64,000 bases of DNA from contig NC_045427.1 in assembly GCF_902635505.1 (NCBI RefSeq), forward strand, positions 86,595,460 through 86,659,459, given 5' to 3'. Made by a program: the position numbers and the translations under genes. Every line of letters begins with the position of its first letter. Position 1 is the first letter of the stretch. This document shows positions 21,938 through 34,484 of this stretch, piece by piece. Below the pieces are notes generated by a model. The model saw only the letters and a list, made by a program, of their open reading frames with translations, did not search any database and had not been told where the DNA came from. Source of the DNA: Sarcophilus harrisii. Taxonomy: Eukaryota > Chordata > Mammalia > Dasyuromorphia > Dasyuridae.

Positions 21938-23862
21938 GTAAGCTAGACGCCGAAAAGATCTGGCCGGAGAGGGCTAAGATCTGACCACAGAAGGGGACAG
22001 CAGAACTTGACTGTGGCGATGATGGAAGGGGTGCGAAAGATCCCGGGGTTGCCGATCTAAAAGCTGCCTCTGGCTGGGATCAAGAAGTTGGGAAAGGAAG
22101 CAGAGATGTTCTGACGGAGTCAGGTTGATGGGACCTTCAGGGAAGACCAGGTGTGACCCTGGAGCAGGCCAACTCGAGTTTCCTTGACTGTCCCATAAGG
22201 AAACGCAGTGCTGCACAAGGGTATTTTCTCAAAAATTTTCCTGGTCAGCTAGTGCGTCCCGAGGGCTGAATAGACTGACTTCTCAGACCTTTCCTCACCT
22301 CTCACTTTACCCAGAGTGGAAGCAGCGACAACCCCTTTCGCTTGTTCAGTGTCCCCCACTCCTGCGTGGTGTCCTAAGTTGGCTCGAAAGCACCCTGGCC
22401 GCTTGAGACGCGGAGGCAGAAAAAGGGCTATCTAGGAGTGGGGTGATGGAACTAATGTCCTCTAGAGGGTTGGCGATTTAAATGGAAGTGGAGACCACCC
22501 TGTAATTCCCAGATGTTTTCGTCCTCTGAGGTCCTGATCGCCCAGAGAAGGAATGGAGGAACTGGATACAGTACTGGGGTGCCTCCGAAGAGGGCAGAGA
22601 AGGGCAGCCAAGTTCGGTCCGCCACTCTCTATCCCTCTTCAGTAGGTGAAAGGCAACGCAGGAGAACTGTCGCTTTCCTGCTCTTTTCCTCCGAGTGCTC
22701 AATCCCCGGAGCGCTGGGAACAGATACGTCCTGGCCCAAGCAAGTGGATTAGTGGGCACTTTTTGTCTATTCCCCAATTCCCACAACTATCCACAGTCCA
22801 AAAGGTATTTATTGTTCTGGACTTCTTTATCCAGCAACCCTTCCTTCTCCACACTGGAACTCAGAGCTAGCAGAGTCCGAGCCACAGACGCTCTCAATCA
22901 CTACTTTGACGCTTTCCTTTCCCCTCCGCCGTGAGAGAGCTAGAAGGCGAAAGTGGAAGGGGAGAATAGGTGGGAAGGGGGAAGGGAGGAGCATTCTTTT
23001 ACTGGACCAAACTCGGTCCAGGGATGTGAAGTTAAAGTGGCCGCGAGAGTTCCCTGCGTGAGGACGAGGTTGTGGAGAGGTTTGGCCTGAGATTACCCAC
23101 GCTGCCTAGGGGAGCTACCCAGCGGAACTTTGCGGCAGTTTTGGAATGGCCCGAAGATGTTTGGCAGCGGGGAGGGTTGAGGGAAGCTGGGAGGAATAAA
23201 GGATCTGGTTATTGACCTGCTTTTGGTGATTAGCATCGGTTACGAATCCCGGCTAGAGGAAGGGAAGCGCTTGGAATTGGGTTTGTGTAAACGGAAGAGC
23301 GGCCCCTGATAAACTTGACTTTTTTCATCCGGTCTCCCAAAGTTGCGTACTGCTAGGGGCGCTGGGTGAAATGACATTTCCTATTCATATTCTTGGATAA
23401 TCGGGTAATCGACTGACGTCTCTGATTACATTCCCCTTTCCTTCCCCTCCAACAATATTTCTGGGATTTCTGCTCGATTTCTTCCCTTTCTTTAATGACC
23501 GAAATTTACGGGACCAAACTAGTATCTGTGGTTAGTTTGGTTAAGAGTAGCTGAGCTGGTGGTTTGTGGATGGAGGCAATGTTGTGAACCCTGTTCTGGC
23601 CTTTGGGTCGCCCTGAAGCATCCGGGCGAGGAAGCGCAAATTACTTTTGGAGCCGCTTAACAGTACGCTGAGAGCAGTTTGGGTGAAGAAACAACTTAGG
23701 AGAAGTCTAACATGTTTGGTCTGAGCAGAGCATCGATCGTAGTAATAACGCCAGTAGCAATAATGATTGAACAACAGAACTTGTACATAAATTCTGTGCC
23801 CAGTGCCCAGGACTGGCTGGGGAACCAGCCAATAAGAACTTATTGTTCGTTTTACAGCCCAG

Positions 23863-24129
23863 ATGCCTATCAGAGAATGTCGAAATCAAAGGGGGGTGTG
23901 GTTTGATCGTAATCCTGACAAATGTGTGAGAGATGTCATCTCCTCCTACGGTGTCCTGCGCTGGGTGATATGCTACGTCCTGCCATTATGCATATTAATT
24001 ATTGCAAGGAACTTGGGAGCTAAAGATTTCAACATACCAGATGGATTGCCCTCTTCTACAGGATGCGAGCAAGCAAATAAAGAGATTCAGAGTTTGGAGT
24101 TAGCCCTCAAGTTATGTAATTGGGCCTAA
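23863..24129 (+). other. Unrecognised 88-codon open frame in intron 1, doubtful gene
   Basis: An open frame of 88 codons starts at ATG 23863, just after TTTTACAG at 23851-23858, which looks like a splice acceptor. The predicted peptide begins MPIRECRNQRGVWFDRN and has one hydrophobic stretch (about residues 34-48) that could be membrane-spanning. I recognise no family. An open frame of this length is not rare by chance, and there is no matching donor or polyadenylation signal I would trust. It could instead be a conserved non-coding block: it contains ATGCATATTAATTATTGC (from about 23988), an AT-rich homeodomain/POU-like string. Confidence 0.15.
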
Positions 24130-24289
24130 AACTACTTCATTAGGGGTCAGCCCGCTATTTGAGGTGCCAGCTGGGATTCCCTGAACCTTGAACTAGATTG
24201 GAAAACAGAACTTCTTACTCTCTGCCTGCTCTCACAACTTGTTTAATTTTCTGTGCTTCCATAGATAGAGAAGAAAAAGGAGTGTGTGT

Positions 24290-24351
24290 GTTTGAGAGAC
24301 AGAGACAGAGAGACAGACACACACACACACAGAGTGAAAGAGAGAGGGGGA

Positions 24352-24412
<61 letters not shown>
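24290..24412. repeat. GA microsatellite with CA and GACA parts
   Basis: GAGACA repeats, a short CA run (24317-24331) and a pure GA run from about 24353 to 24411. Confidence 0.95.
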
Positions 24413-24414
<2 letters not shown>

Positions 24415-24999
24415 CCTTATCTGCTAGTGAACCTGATGCATTTGCCAAGATTAATTTTCTAATATCATATTTAATATGGTTGTTGACCAGCTTCAGGCTA
24501 TTTATTGGGAGGGACCTAGTTGTAATTAAAAACTGTGAAGGAGTACATTGAAAACTGGTTCTGTGCCGAGAGAGATTGTCTTATCTGTAGCCTTGCAGCA
24601 AGGTTCACTAGTGTAATATTTATTTTGAGAGGGTGCTATGCCAAATGAGCTTTGCATTGGTTCTGGCCATAGAGGAATCTGTTAAAAACTCCAGCTAACC
24701 ATATGCGGTATTAAATTTAAGATGAAGAAGCTTCTCCTCTCCAAATGTCAGCTATTATAATAACAACAACAAAACCATTTGTGGGTCTTCTCCAAAATAA
24801 CATGAACCATTTGAAGTTATCATTTAAAACAGAAACTTGCCAAAATTGGTGGTCCCAAAACATTAATGAAATCCTGGTTAATGCATGTATTCCAAACTAT
24901 AATTAGTCTTCATAATCTTCATTGATTCTTATTATAGTGATCAGAGTTTTAAAAATGAATATTCTGTTTTCTTTATTGAAATGCAAGATGTGGATATAA

Positions 25000-25440
25000 G
25001 GGGAGATAACTGCAGCTCACTCCTTTCTGTGTAAATTTAGGACAAATTTCTTAAGGACTTCAGTTTCCTCATCTATAGAATAAAAGCCCTGAACTAGGGC
25101 ATTTTTCTAGGCCCCTTCCAGCCCTAAAACTATGATTCTTTTATCTCGCAAAGAAAACCAAGACCCTGGTATTGTAGTTTCACCCACTAATTTTTTTTTT
25201 AGGAGTGCTTTACTGTTGGTTGGAAAAAGTTTGTACTGTAGCTAACTCAGATTAGATGAAGAGTTAAAAAGTAGCTGGTGATTCACATTTTCTTTAGCTA
25301 TGAGATCTTGGCAGCTTACATACTTCTGTATCTCAGTCTCCCCAACTGTATAAAGGGGATGATGACATTTAGGTTGTGATAAGAATTAAATAAAATGTAA
25401 AATAAATGTAAATCTAAAGGTACTTGTAATACTTCAGTCT
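25000..25440 (+). mobile_element. Two adjoining MIR-type fragments
   Basis: 25000-25145 has CAGTTTCCTCATCTATAGAA and GGCCCCTTCCAGCCCTAAAA. 25290-25440 has CTCAGTCTCCCCAACTGTAT and AAGAATTAAATAAAATGT. Both are in plus orientation, separated by about 145 unrecognised bases. Confidence 0.6.
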
Positions 25441-25679
25441 GAGCCATAGAGGAAAATCTACATTGACCATAAAGGAGACTCAATTATTTTTTAGGTTCTT
25501 GGCATTAATGAATATTCTGAGAAATATAAACAAAAGCACCTTTTTTTAAACCAATTTACCAGTGGGATCTTGCTTACATCTTGCAGGACTCAGTCCTTTC
25601 ATGTGACATCTCCCTAAATCATCTGCTTCTAAAATTCTGTAATATGTGGAAAGAATCTAGAATTATTCTGGGTCATGAA

Positions 25680-25900
25680 TTTATACCGTTCAGAAGAGGT
25701 CTTTGAGATATAAGGCCTAGACAGTTTAGGATTTATCCTAAAATCACAGAGTTGGTAAATGTTGGATAAGGCATTTGAACTCTCACAAAATATAAATATT
25801 GGGCCCACAGAGCCAAGATATCTTGCTCAAGGTCATATAGAAAGATAGTAGTAGTCACATAAAAAGTAGTAGTTCTTTAATAAATGTTGGTGAAATTGAA
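25680..25900 (-). mobile_element. MIR-type fragments, minus strand
   Basis: CCTAAAATCACAGAGTTGGT and then TTGCTCAAGGTCATATAG, each with the reversed MIR core, lie close together. Confidence 0.5.
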
Positions 25901-25979
25901 AAAATACAGGACTATTTTGTATACTGTACACTGTAATAAAACATGTTTCTAGGTCCTTAGATTGGAGTTTTGACCATGA

Positions 25980-26131
25980 GCTTTTAATATTTTGATAATG
26001 GTATTTCAATATGATTTGTTTCCTTTATAATTCTGTGTATTTTGTACACTTAAAAACATTCTGAGAAGGGATCCATATGTCTCACCAGACTATCAGAAGG
26101 TTCTATGTAACAAAAAAGGTCTTAAAGAATG
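25980..26131 (-). mobile_element. Small TIR DNA transposon, family A, copy 2, partial
   Basis: TTTGATAATGGTATTTCAAT, TTCTGTGTATTTTGTACACT, ATTCTGAGAAGGGATCCATA and an AGGTCTTAAAGAATGCC end parallel the copy at 46289-46460. The left terminus is not clear. Confidence 0.55.
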
Positions 26132-26240
26132 CCTCAGATGTCCTAATTTAACAGAGAAGATTGAGAATTTAAGCGATTTGTCCAAAATCACAAAGCTAAT
26201 TCATAGCAGAAGTCAAGACAAGAACTTGTCCTTGTGGACA
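26132..26240 (-). mobile_element. MIR-type fragment, minus strand
   Basis: TTAACAGAGAAGATTGAGAA and CCAAAATCACAAAGCTAATT fit a reversed MIR core, directly after the TIR element at 25980-26131. Confidence 0.55.
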
Positions 26241-26844
26241 AATTGTGGAGGAGTTATCATTTCCCATCCAAGAAACAGGTTGGTGAGTCTGCCACCTGCA
26301 TCCAGTCATATTCATTCTAAAGTGCACTAACTTCTCTTCTATCTAAAATGCTATTTTTGCATCTTTAAAATATTTTAATTTTTATTCTTAAAATTAAATC
26401 ATTTTGATTTTTTGCCTGAAATTAATTATCTCTGAATGAAAACTGAGACTCTGCAGTGGCTGAGCAAGTCAGATACATAGTGTGAAGATAGTATGACTTC
26501 CTTGACTATTATCCTTATGCATCTGGAAGTGTTAGAGTTGCCAGGTGGCCTGCTCAAGCCTCTGAAAGTAAAAGATTCTTTCGGAAGGGTAGATTTGAGC
26601 GCAGGGGATTTTCAAGGGCTATCAAAAACCTCTGGCTGTTCTGGGAGAAGGACTTTTTGTTTTTAGCAAAGAGAAATCATGGACCTGCCTCTAGGGAAAG
26701 GAGCCTGTTATGGTTTGGTTTTTATTTAAATTTATAGGTATTTGCCATGTGAGTATGTATGTAGACTTTCGAAACTATAAAGTTGTAACTATAGTTTAAC
26801 TTTCTAAATGCTTTCTATGGGGTCTATGGGATCCATGGTTAGGG

Positions 26845-27080
26845 GTAGTTGGGTGGCACACTGCATAGACTACCTAGCCTAAAGTTAGAAAGATTCATCT
26901 TCTTAAGTTTAAATCTGCCTTCAAACACTTAGCTTGTGTGACCCTGGGCAAATCACTTAAACTTGTTTGCCTCAGTTTTCTCATCTATAAAATGAGCTGG
27001 AGAAGAAAATGGAAAACCATTTTACTTAGAAAATAATTTCAAACGGGATCCTGAATTTTTGTGCCTTATAATGATAACAA
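26845..27080 (+). mobile_element. Mar-1 CORE-SINE, plus strand
   Basis: GGTAGTTGGGTGGCACAC, GTGTGACCCTGGGCAAATCA, TTTGCCTCAGTTTTCTCATC and ATGAGCTGGAGAAGAAAATG are in order. Confidence 0.85.
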
Positions 27081-27333
27081 AAAAGAACATGACAGATTGA
27101 ATATTTTCATTTTATCAGTTCATTTAACTTGAGTGACACTCAGAGATCAGAAAATGTTTGAGGTATATTGGAAAAGAATCTGGGTCAAGATATCATTTTT
27201 TCCCCACTGAAAAATTATTTGGGCTATTTCTCTTGGACATCTGTAATGATGGAAATGTTTGTGGTTTTCCTTTTTAATTTATAAGCTGCCTTTTAAAGTC
27301 TTGTTCTAGTTTTATAATTGATGGTCACAGTGG

Positions 27334-27337
27334 GTTA

Positions 27338-27386
<49 letters not shown>
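27334..27386. repeat. TA microsatellite
   Basis: About 26 TA units with one early G interruption. Confidence 0.95.
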
Positions 27387-27388
<2 letters not shown>

Positions 27389-27507
27389 GGTCCTATTGTA
27401 GGGGGTTGTGAAAAGATATGCATGTCTCATACAGAGGATATATAACTTTCTTTTAGCCTCAATGGACCTTTACCTACCAATTTATTGTTTATATCTACTG
27501 ATTCTTT

Positions 27508-27755
27508 GAGAGTAGCTAAGTGGCACAATGGAGTGCTGGATTTGGAACTCGGGAAAACCTGAGTTCAAAATTGACTTCAGATCCTTAACTAGCTGTGTGA
27601 CTTTGAGCGAATCATTTAACCCCATTTGCTTCCATTTCCTCATCTATAAAATGAGCTGGAGAAGGAAATGGCAAAGCACTCTAATATGTCTGCCATGAAA
27701 ATCCAAGTGAGATCATGAAGAGTCGGATATGATTGAAGCGATTGAACACATTTTT
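27508..27755 (+). mobile_element. Mar-1 CORE-SINE, plus strand, full length
   Basis: GTAGCTAAGTGGCACAATGG, GTGTGACTTTGAGC, ATGAGCTGGAGAAGGAAATG and GAAGAGTCGGATATGATTG are in order; a T-rich stretch follows. Confidence 0.88.
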
Positions 27756-28369
27756 TTTTAATTCTCTCAGGCTTCAAAGAATAAGAGGCAGTAACAGAAA
27801 GTTGGATTTGAACATCTAAAGAATATTAATGGGGACCTGTTTCTTCTGAAGATCAACATTTTGTCTTATTAAACCATTTCTTTATCTTTTTTTTTTTTTC
27901 TGTGCCTTATCATGCACTGGGGTGCTATCTGATTTCTCAATCTTCAAAGTGTGTTCCTTCACTTTCCTGACTCACTACAATACAAATACACTGGGAAGCT
28001 CTGGAGTTTCTTTTCCTTCAGAGATTTTCCCATTCTTAGGCATATTTCCCAACCTTTGCCAATTGCCCTGGAGGTTCAAAGCTCTTCCCTTTCTACCCCC
28101 AAGTTTTAACTAGAATTGGTGGCAAGACTTAATACTATTCAGTCATCAAACACCATTTACAGAACAACCTGTTGCAAGGACTTCCTCTGTGACTTCAAGG
28201 GGAAAAAAAACAGCCTCTAAATCAAGGCATAAAATGCTTCTTTTAGATCTTTTGATCTTTTGAAACCACAAGCACTAGACAGGAAAAAAAATGGATAAAG
28301 AATGAAGAATAGGAGCAATCATCTTCATAATAATACCTTACATTTTTATAGTATCTTCTCCCTAAGAAG

Positions 28370-28371
<2 letters not shown>

Positions 28372-28437
<66 letters not shown>

Positions 28438-28446
28438 ACACACATA
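28372..28446. repeat. CA microsatellite
   Basis: About 37 CA units broken by two CATA steps. Confidence 0.95.
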
Positions 28447-28739
28447 CTATGCTACTTGATCTTCCTCAGCCTTGCAAAGGTTCTCCCAAAGGGCGCCTTA
28501 AGTTTTCATTAAAAAATGAAATGTATGATTACATTGACATATTATTGTTGTTAATAATGATGATGATAATGATAATAAAAGCCACTTGGGTGATTTCTCC
28601 TAAACTTGTATGAGTGTCTACTAGTATTACCATTAGTAGTAATGGATGATGTCAAAAAATGCCCGCTGGCAAGCATCTGCAATTTTCAAGTTGAAGCTGG
28701 GTATAATTTAGTGTCTAACTCACAGGATCCTTTGGATCA

Positions 28740-28885
28740 TATATTTAGAACTGGAAAATGCCTTCAAGTTGTCTAGCCCAAGCTCCTCGTTTTACAGTTA
28801 AGGAAACTGAGGTTTAGTAAGTGACATATTTAAGGTCAAACAGAATAAATGGCAGAATCGGAATTTCAATTCCTGTCTTCAGGCT
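28740..28885 (-). mobile_element. MIR-type SINE, minus strand
   Basis: CGTTTTACAGTTAAGGAAAC, TGAGGTTTAGTAAGTGACAT and TGGCAGAATCGGAATTTCAA are in order. Confidence 0.65.
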
Positions 28886-30124
28886 TCTTGGTCTGAAAAG
28901 ATTCTGAACTGATCTGAATATAAAGTGTTGAAATACTCCATATTGTCCTGAAATTGATAGATATAGAAATGCAGACAAGGAATAGGCCCAGAATGTCACC
29001 TACTCCCTGTTGGCCTGATTTTGCCCTACTTTTCTCAAGAAAAACTGGTTTGTGAGCCTGCCTTAGGCTATTTCTGGGGGGCCACCTGAACATCAGCAAA
29101 GCATTTATTCTATGGCCTCATCATCAAAGACTTTATGCATCCATGGAAGTATTCGTTTTTTCTTAATTTGAAAGTATCTTTAATCATTTTGCATAAGAAG
29201 AATTGAAGTACATTGACCTGTTTTTAATGTAGAATGGAATTTTTTTCTCAGTAGTTGTCAATCAAGAAAAAGATCTCCCCATTCTTTGTATTTGGCATGG
29301 GTCCATTTCCATCCTTTCTAGTTCTCTGCTTTTCAACACTAGAAATTTATTCTTGCCCATTATAGAAATGGCTTTTTAAAAAGTTTCTTTTCCATCTCCT
29401 TCTCATTCAGACCAAATACTGAGATGGAGGAGACTTTGATTCTTGGTGATCACCTCCTTCTTTCCATTTACTGATAAGGAAATTGAGATTCAGAAATCAA
29501 GGAATTCCCCAAAGTCACTGCTACTATTAATCAGTATTCAAACTTGTATTCTGACTACAAAAATGCTATATCACAAATACATTTGATGAGCACTGGGAAT
29601 CCAAAAAATTTATGATTTGATTTGATTCAACTGTTTGCTTGAAAGGGGTGATGTGTTCATTATGCTTCACTTGTGAGTGTGTCAAATGAAGCAGCAAAAT
29701 GCCAACAGTCTCTTCTGTAGGAACTCACCAACTGTTTTTTCTGACAAGGAGAAAAGTTGCTTTAGTAAATTTTTTATGTCTGAATTTTATCAGAGGTGGC
29801 CTGATCTTGACCTGCCCTGTGCCTGGGAATATGAAAAGTAAGCAGTTTTCTTTGATTAAGAGTAGGGGGGACAGAAGGAGAGGAATTTAGTTTTTTCCCT
29901 GCAAGGACATAATCTGGAAAAAGTTGAAAAAAATGTATAATTCCTCTAATGATTTAAGCTTCTTAAGATGGTAATATTATTCCTTTGAGACTGTTGTTTT
30001 CTGGCCATAACTAGTTGGCTTTCTTTCCTTTCTCTCTCTATTTTGAATTATAGATCAACTCTAACATAAGTACATATATTGTTTTCCCAGAAAATAGTTT
30101 TTAGACCATCGCCAGTTAATATTA

Positions 30125-30385
30125 TTATTAATAATAACAATTACAAGCATTTACATAACATTTTATGGTTTGTGAAGCACCTTTACAAAAATTAATCTCA
30201 TTTGATCCTCACAATGATAGGTAGAAAGATGTGTTATTATCCCCATTTTACAGATGAGAAAACGGGCAGGGAGAAACCATGTGACTTGTTTAGGGTCCTA
30301 CAGCTAGTTAGTTTCTGAGACAGAATCTGAATTTATGGCTTCCTAACTTCAGATCTAATGCTCTCTATCCACAGCACCACCTATG
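30125..30385 (-). mobile_element. MIR SINE, minus strand, near full length
   Basis: AACATTTTATGGTTTGTGAA, TTGATCCTCACAATGATAGG, CCCCATTTTACAGATGAGAA and GGTCCTACAGCTAGTTAGTT are in order, ending CTCTATCCACAGCACCACCT. Confidence 0.85.
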
Positions 30386-30494
30386 TTTTTACTAACAGAG
30401 GAACAAGTTAAAAACATCTTATTTATATAATTCTTGGCCATCAAAAAACAAAACAAAACCAAATACTTGAATTTTAATATTTGATATGTGGTAA

Positions 30495-30700
30495 CAATTT
30501 GGTGTTATAGAAAGGGTTCTGAGTTTGGAATAAGGAAGTACTTGGATTTAACTCCCATCCATGAAACTTATCCATTTGTGTGACCAGCCTCAGTTTCTTC
30601 ACCTGTAAAATGACAATAGTATTTATAGTACCCACTTCAGATTTAATTAAGACAATGTATGTGAAACACTTTGCAAACCTAGCAATTATTTTGTTGTTGC
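30495..30700 (+). mobile_element. MIR SINE
   Basis: GGTGTTATAGAAAGGGTTCT, CAGTTTCTTCACCTGTAAAA and AAACACTTTGCAAACCTA are in MIR order. It lies about 110 bp from an opposite-strand MIR. Confidence 0.8.
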
Positions 30701-31139
30701 TGTTATTATTATCACTGATATAGCATTTTTCATCCAAGGAAGTACTCTGAATAGATGACTTCATTCATTCTGGCCATGTCTCTGTGAAAGGTAGGAGGGT
30801 AAAGTCTGTTATCCTCCCAGTTATAAGATGGAAACCTTGAGTTTCAGAGAAAAGAAAGTCTCTGGAGAAAAAATGAGTCTGGGACTTGCATCTATGTCTC
30901 TTTGGCCAAGCCAGGCCCCTGCCCACCAATTTATGCCACAGGCTCCTGCAAGTTAGTGAACCAAGGACACAAAAGTAGTGACTCAAAAGTCATTATTAAC
31001 GATTATCATTACTAATGAGTAATTACAGCAAATATTTACGGGGTTCCTTCCTACTTTTACAATTTCCTGCTGCCAAAGCACTTTGGAGCATTAAGAAAGA
31101 TGGTGCTAGAAAATTAGCTTCAAAAAGAGAGCCATCTGC

Positions 31140-31460
31140 AACCAGATAGAGGATTGTGGAAACAAGTAGGGATCACAACATAGCATTTTCACCATTTTTA
31201 TTGTTATTTGCTTGCATTTTATTTTCTTTCTTAATTTTTTCCCTTTTTGATCTGATTTTTCTTGTGCAGCATGATAATTGTTGAGCTATGAATAGAAGAA
31301 TTACACTGGTTTAACATATTGGATTACTTGTTATCTAGAAGAGGGGATGGGGAGAAGGAAAGGAAAAAAATTGAAACAGTTTTGCAGAGGTGAATATTAA
31401 AAATTATGGATATGTTTTGAAAATTAAAAATCTTAATCAAAAGAAAGAAGAAAAAGAAAA
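31140..31460 (+). mobile_element. L1 3' UTR, short 5'-truncated copy
   Basis: It carries the CATAGCATTTTCACC word, the TTTTTGATCTGATTTTTCTT tract, the GGGGATGGGGAGAAGGAAAGG purine tract and an AAAAATCTTAATC A-rich end, in the same order as the copies at 55495 and 55866. Confidence 0.7.
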
Positions 31461-31679
31461 AAAAGAAAATTAACATGAAAGCTTCAGAAACATCAAAGTT
31501 CTGAAACTTCAAGTACCATATGGATATAAACTAGTGTTGTCAGTCAGTATGAAAAGAATCACAGTTCCTCTGAGCCTTAAAAACCAGCCTTCCTAAAGCA
31601 TTGACATTAACTTTCTAGCCTTGTTTTTCTTATTAAACAGGTGATCAAAAGCTTTTTATATTTCTATGTCTCTGATCCA

Positions 31680-31885
31680 AAGGTTTATGGAACACTTTCC
31701 ATACATTATCCCACTAAGTTCTCAAAATTCCCTAATACAGAGGATGCAAGTACAATTATCTGGATTTTACTGATGAGGAAATTGGAGCTGGTAAGACATG
31801 TTAAATGATTTTCCCAGGGTCACACCATTAGTGTATCAAAAAGCAGAACTGGGGCTTCTGTCTTATGCAGTGGAAACCAGGGGTT
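31680..31885 (-). mobile_element. MIR SINE, minus strand
   Basis: TTTACTGATGAGGAAATTGG and CCCAGGGTCACACCATTAGT are the reversed MIR core. Confidence 0.7.
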
Positions 31886-32029
31886 TATCCATTTCATTGA
31901 AGTTGGGGTAAAAATAATATTCAGAAAATTATGTCTTATTCTTCAGTTATTTTAAAGAAGACTCATGGCTATAAGCCATCTTTTAAAGTTGGGGGGGAAG
32001 GGATGGATTGACCAGAATTAGCATGATGT

Positions 32030-32230
32030 CACGGAAAGAAATTGGCTTGGTAGTCAGAACAACTGGGTTCAAATAATAATTCTGTCATTAATTTCCTTGG
32101 GCAATAAATTATTGATACATTATTAATATATTAACATTAGTTTTTTGTTCTATCGAATGAGGGGGAATTTAGCGTACATAACTCTTTTGACATTCTTTCA
32201 GGTTTGATATTCTGTGATTCTGTGATTAGT
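32030..32230 (+). mobile_element. MIR SINE, diverged
   Basis: GGCTTGGTAGTCAGAACAAC, TGGGTTCAAATAATAATTC and a TTTGATATTCTGTGATTC end suggest a MIR with an AT-rich middle. Confidence 0.6.
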
Positions 32231-32978
32231 CCTTAGAAAACAGATACTTTAACACCTACTTGATGAATAAAGATGACCACCTAAAAGTAGCAAGGAACAG
32301 TTGAAAATAAATGCTCATATGAATATGAGACTGAAACAGCATTGTTTTACACAAAATCAATTTGGAGAGGGGAGGAAAGGTGTAGGAGAGAATCAATCAG
32401 TCAGCCTCCTTTTGGCTAGGAATAGTATTATTGATGATTTTAGATGTTTAGAGCAAATTCATCTTATGGTCACCTGTCCCTAGTCTTCGTTTTTTATTCA
32501 CAGTTCATTATGGGAAACGGGATTGCAATAATTTTCTATAAATTGCCAAAAAGTCTAGAACTGAAAGAGAACTCACTCCTCTTACTGACTTATCCAATGA
32601 ACGCAGTTGATTAGGAGCAGAGCTGATTCCTGGTCCAGTGTTCATCCAGATATCAGAATGCCTCCTATTGCTTATCTCTGCTCTTGTGAGTTTGCTGCCC
32701 CTCTTAGTATGTAAATGAATTTATAACTCCAATATCCAGGTGCCTAATATCCAAGAAGAAACTGGCCAAATAGCCAGGAGGATTTTCTGGACCTGAGTCC
32801 AGGAGAAGTTTTATTGTTATTAGACATACCACATTTCACCTTTAGAACATTTATTTGTGTGCTTGCACAACAAATATTTACTTAGATATTAAGATAAGAA
32901 AAGTATGAAGGTCACATTTCACTGGTCACAATGGAGTTTCTATAAATGTCTCCATATGACTGTTAGACTAGAGTCTGT

Positions 32979-33182
32979 CTCCTCCCCCCCCCCCCTTCTC
33001 TCTCTATCTCTGTCTTTCTCTCTGTCTAACTTTTTCTCTGTCTCTGTGTGTATATCTCCATCTCTCTGTCTCTGTTTTTGTCTGCTTCTGTCTCTGTCTC
33101 TTCTCTCTTCCTGTCTCTATCTCTCTCTTTGTCTCTTTATCTATGTCTCTCTCTTCTGTCTATCTGTCTTTCTCTCTTTCAT
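32979..33182. repeat. TCTCTG/TCTCTC-rich tract
   Basis: A C-run followed by impure TCTCTG repeats over about 200 bp; the adjoining open frame is an artefact. Confidence 0.9.
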
Positions 33183-33309
33183 ACCCAGAATCCTGAGTAA
33201 TCAGTGGCCACAATTACTAGGGGTAAGACTGTTCTTTTCTATGTTTTGTTGGAAGTCTTTCTTGTCACAAGCAAGTATTCATAGACTAGCTCAGAGGAAA
33301 CATGAAATA

Positions 33310-33480
33310 ATATAGAAGTCACTAGCTTTGTCACCTGAAGACCTGAGAACAAATCCTTACCTCAGTTGTATATGGTCTTGGGCAAGTCATTTAATTTCTC
33401 TGGGTTTTGGTTCCTTCATCTGTAAAATGAGAAGTTTGGGCTAGATTCTTCTAAATCTCTCTGTCCCCTTCAAAATTATT
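33310..33480 (+). mobile_element. MIR SINE
   Basis: GGTCTTGGGCAAGTCATTTA, CTTCATCTGTAAAATGAGAA and GGGCTAGATTCTTCTAAATC are in MIR order. Confidence 0.8.
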
Positions 33481-33489
33481 TCTCCCTTT

Positions 33490-33752
33490 TGCTATTTAAA
33501 TATTATCTAACCTTCAAGGCTTCCCTTTTAACTCACAATGGCTGCCCACCTACACCCTTGCTGCCCACCCCACAATATTTACTGTCTACTATATATTTTA
33601 TGTCTTTAATTTTCTTTGCTTTAGCACTTCCCCACCTCCTCTGTTGTTCTCTCTGTAGGTCTTTGTTTTGTAAGCTCTTCAAGCCAGCAAAATTCCTCCC
33701 CACCCCCTTTTTTGTGTCATTCACAACTCTTAGCACAGTTCTGGACACATGA
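33490..33752 (+). mobile_element. L2 LINE 3' end
   Basis: ACCTTCAAGGCTTCCCTTTT, GTAAGCTCTTCAAGCCAGCA and CACAGTTCTGGACACATGAA are in L2 order, without the reverse transcriptase. Confidence 0.65.
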
Positions 33753-34484
33753 ATGGAATTTAAAATAACAACCCTGTTAAATCCAGTCATAGTGTCTTCC
33801 TTCTGGCGGTAGAAGGGCAATTTTGGTGCTGGATTTTCCCCTGCCACATTGCAGGGGTTCTTTTGCCATCTCAGTAAAAAAGAGGGAGGTAAAAAAATGA
33901 CATTCTTCTACTCCCCCCCAGCCATCTCACCATGGCTGGTGTCCCCATCATGTCTTTACAGCAAGGCCAGGCAGAATCATGTCAATGATTCACTTAAAGA
34001 AAACACCCCATACCCATAGAGGAGTAACAGCCTGCCAGCAAACTAACCCAGAAGCAAATGTGGAGCTTCAGGGCAGTTTGGCCTTAAGATAAGGAGAACC
34101 ATCTTCCATTCTTGTGGATAAGATCAGATCTCAACCTTCCCCTCCTCCACATCTCAAAAAATAACAACACACAAACAAATTAATCTGAGAAATGCAAAAT
34201 TATTTCATCTCAAGAGTGGAAGAGAGCTCAAAAACTATCTAGTCTAATAAAATAAGGAAACCTAGGTCCAGAGAGGGGGAAGGGCCTGCCCCACTCTACC
34301 TCATCACTTGTGAGCCCCCTCTTCCTTTTAGTATACACTAAAATAATTTTTACTTTGTTCTTCAGAGCATATAAACATATATTTATATACTCTGATATAT
34401 CCTTACAGAATAGAGATTATAATTTTGCTACCATCATTAGATTCTGAGGATCAAATGAGGCAATTCCTATAGAACAGTGTAAAC

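Larger units (their letters stand above)
20560..23450. promoter_or_regulatory. CpG island over EPAS1 promoter, exon 1 and start of intron 1
   Basis: The flanks are AT-rich and CpG-poor, whereas this stretch is GC-rich with frequent CpG, densest around 20980-21540 and 21780-22000, and thins out by about 23.4 kb. It is almost free of recognisable transposon copies. This is the usual form of a broadly used or developmental promoter in a mammal. Edges are by eye. Long antisense reading frames here are a by-product of the base composition. Confidence 0.8.

Noticed and set aside
22478-22934. Several overlapping open frames on both strands just inside intron 1
   Set aside because: Base-composition by-products of the CpG island, with overlapping frames on both strands and no family signature.
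24198-24551. Frame with a long arginine/glutamate run
   Set aside because: A GA microsatellite read in frame; not a gene.
28372-28446. Regular short repeats that could be mistaken for an array
   Set aside because: A CA microsatellite, not a CRISPR array: no spacers, and the genome is vertebrate.
32905-33315. 136-codon leucine/serine-rich frame
   Set aside because: It spans a TCTCTG tract.
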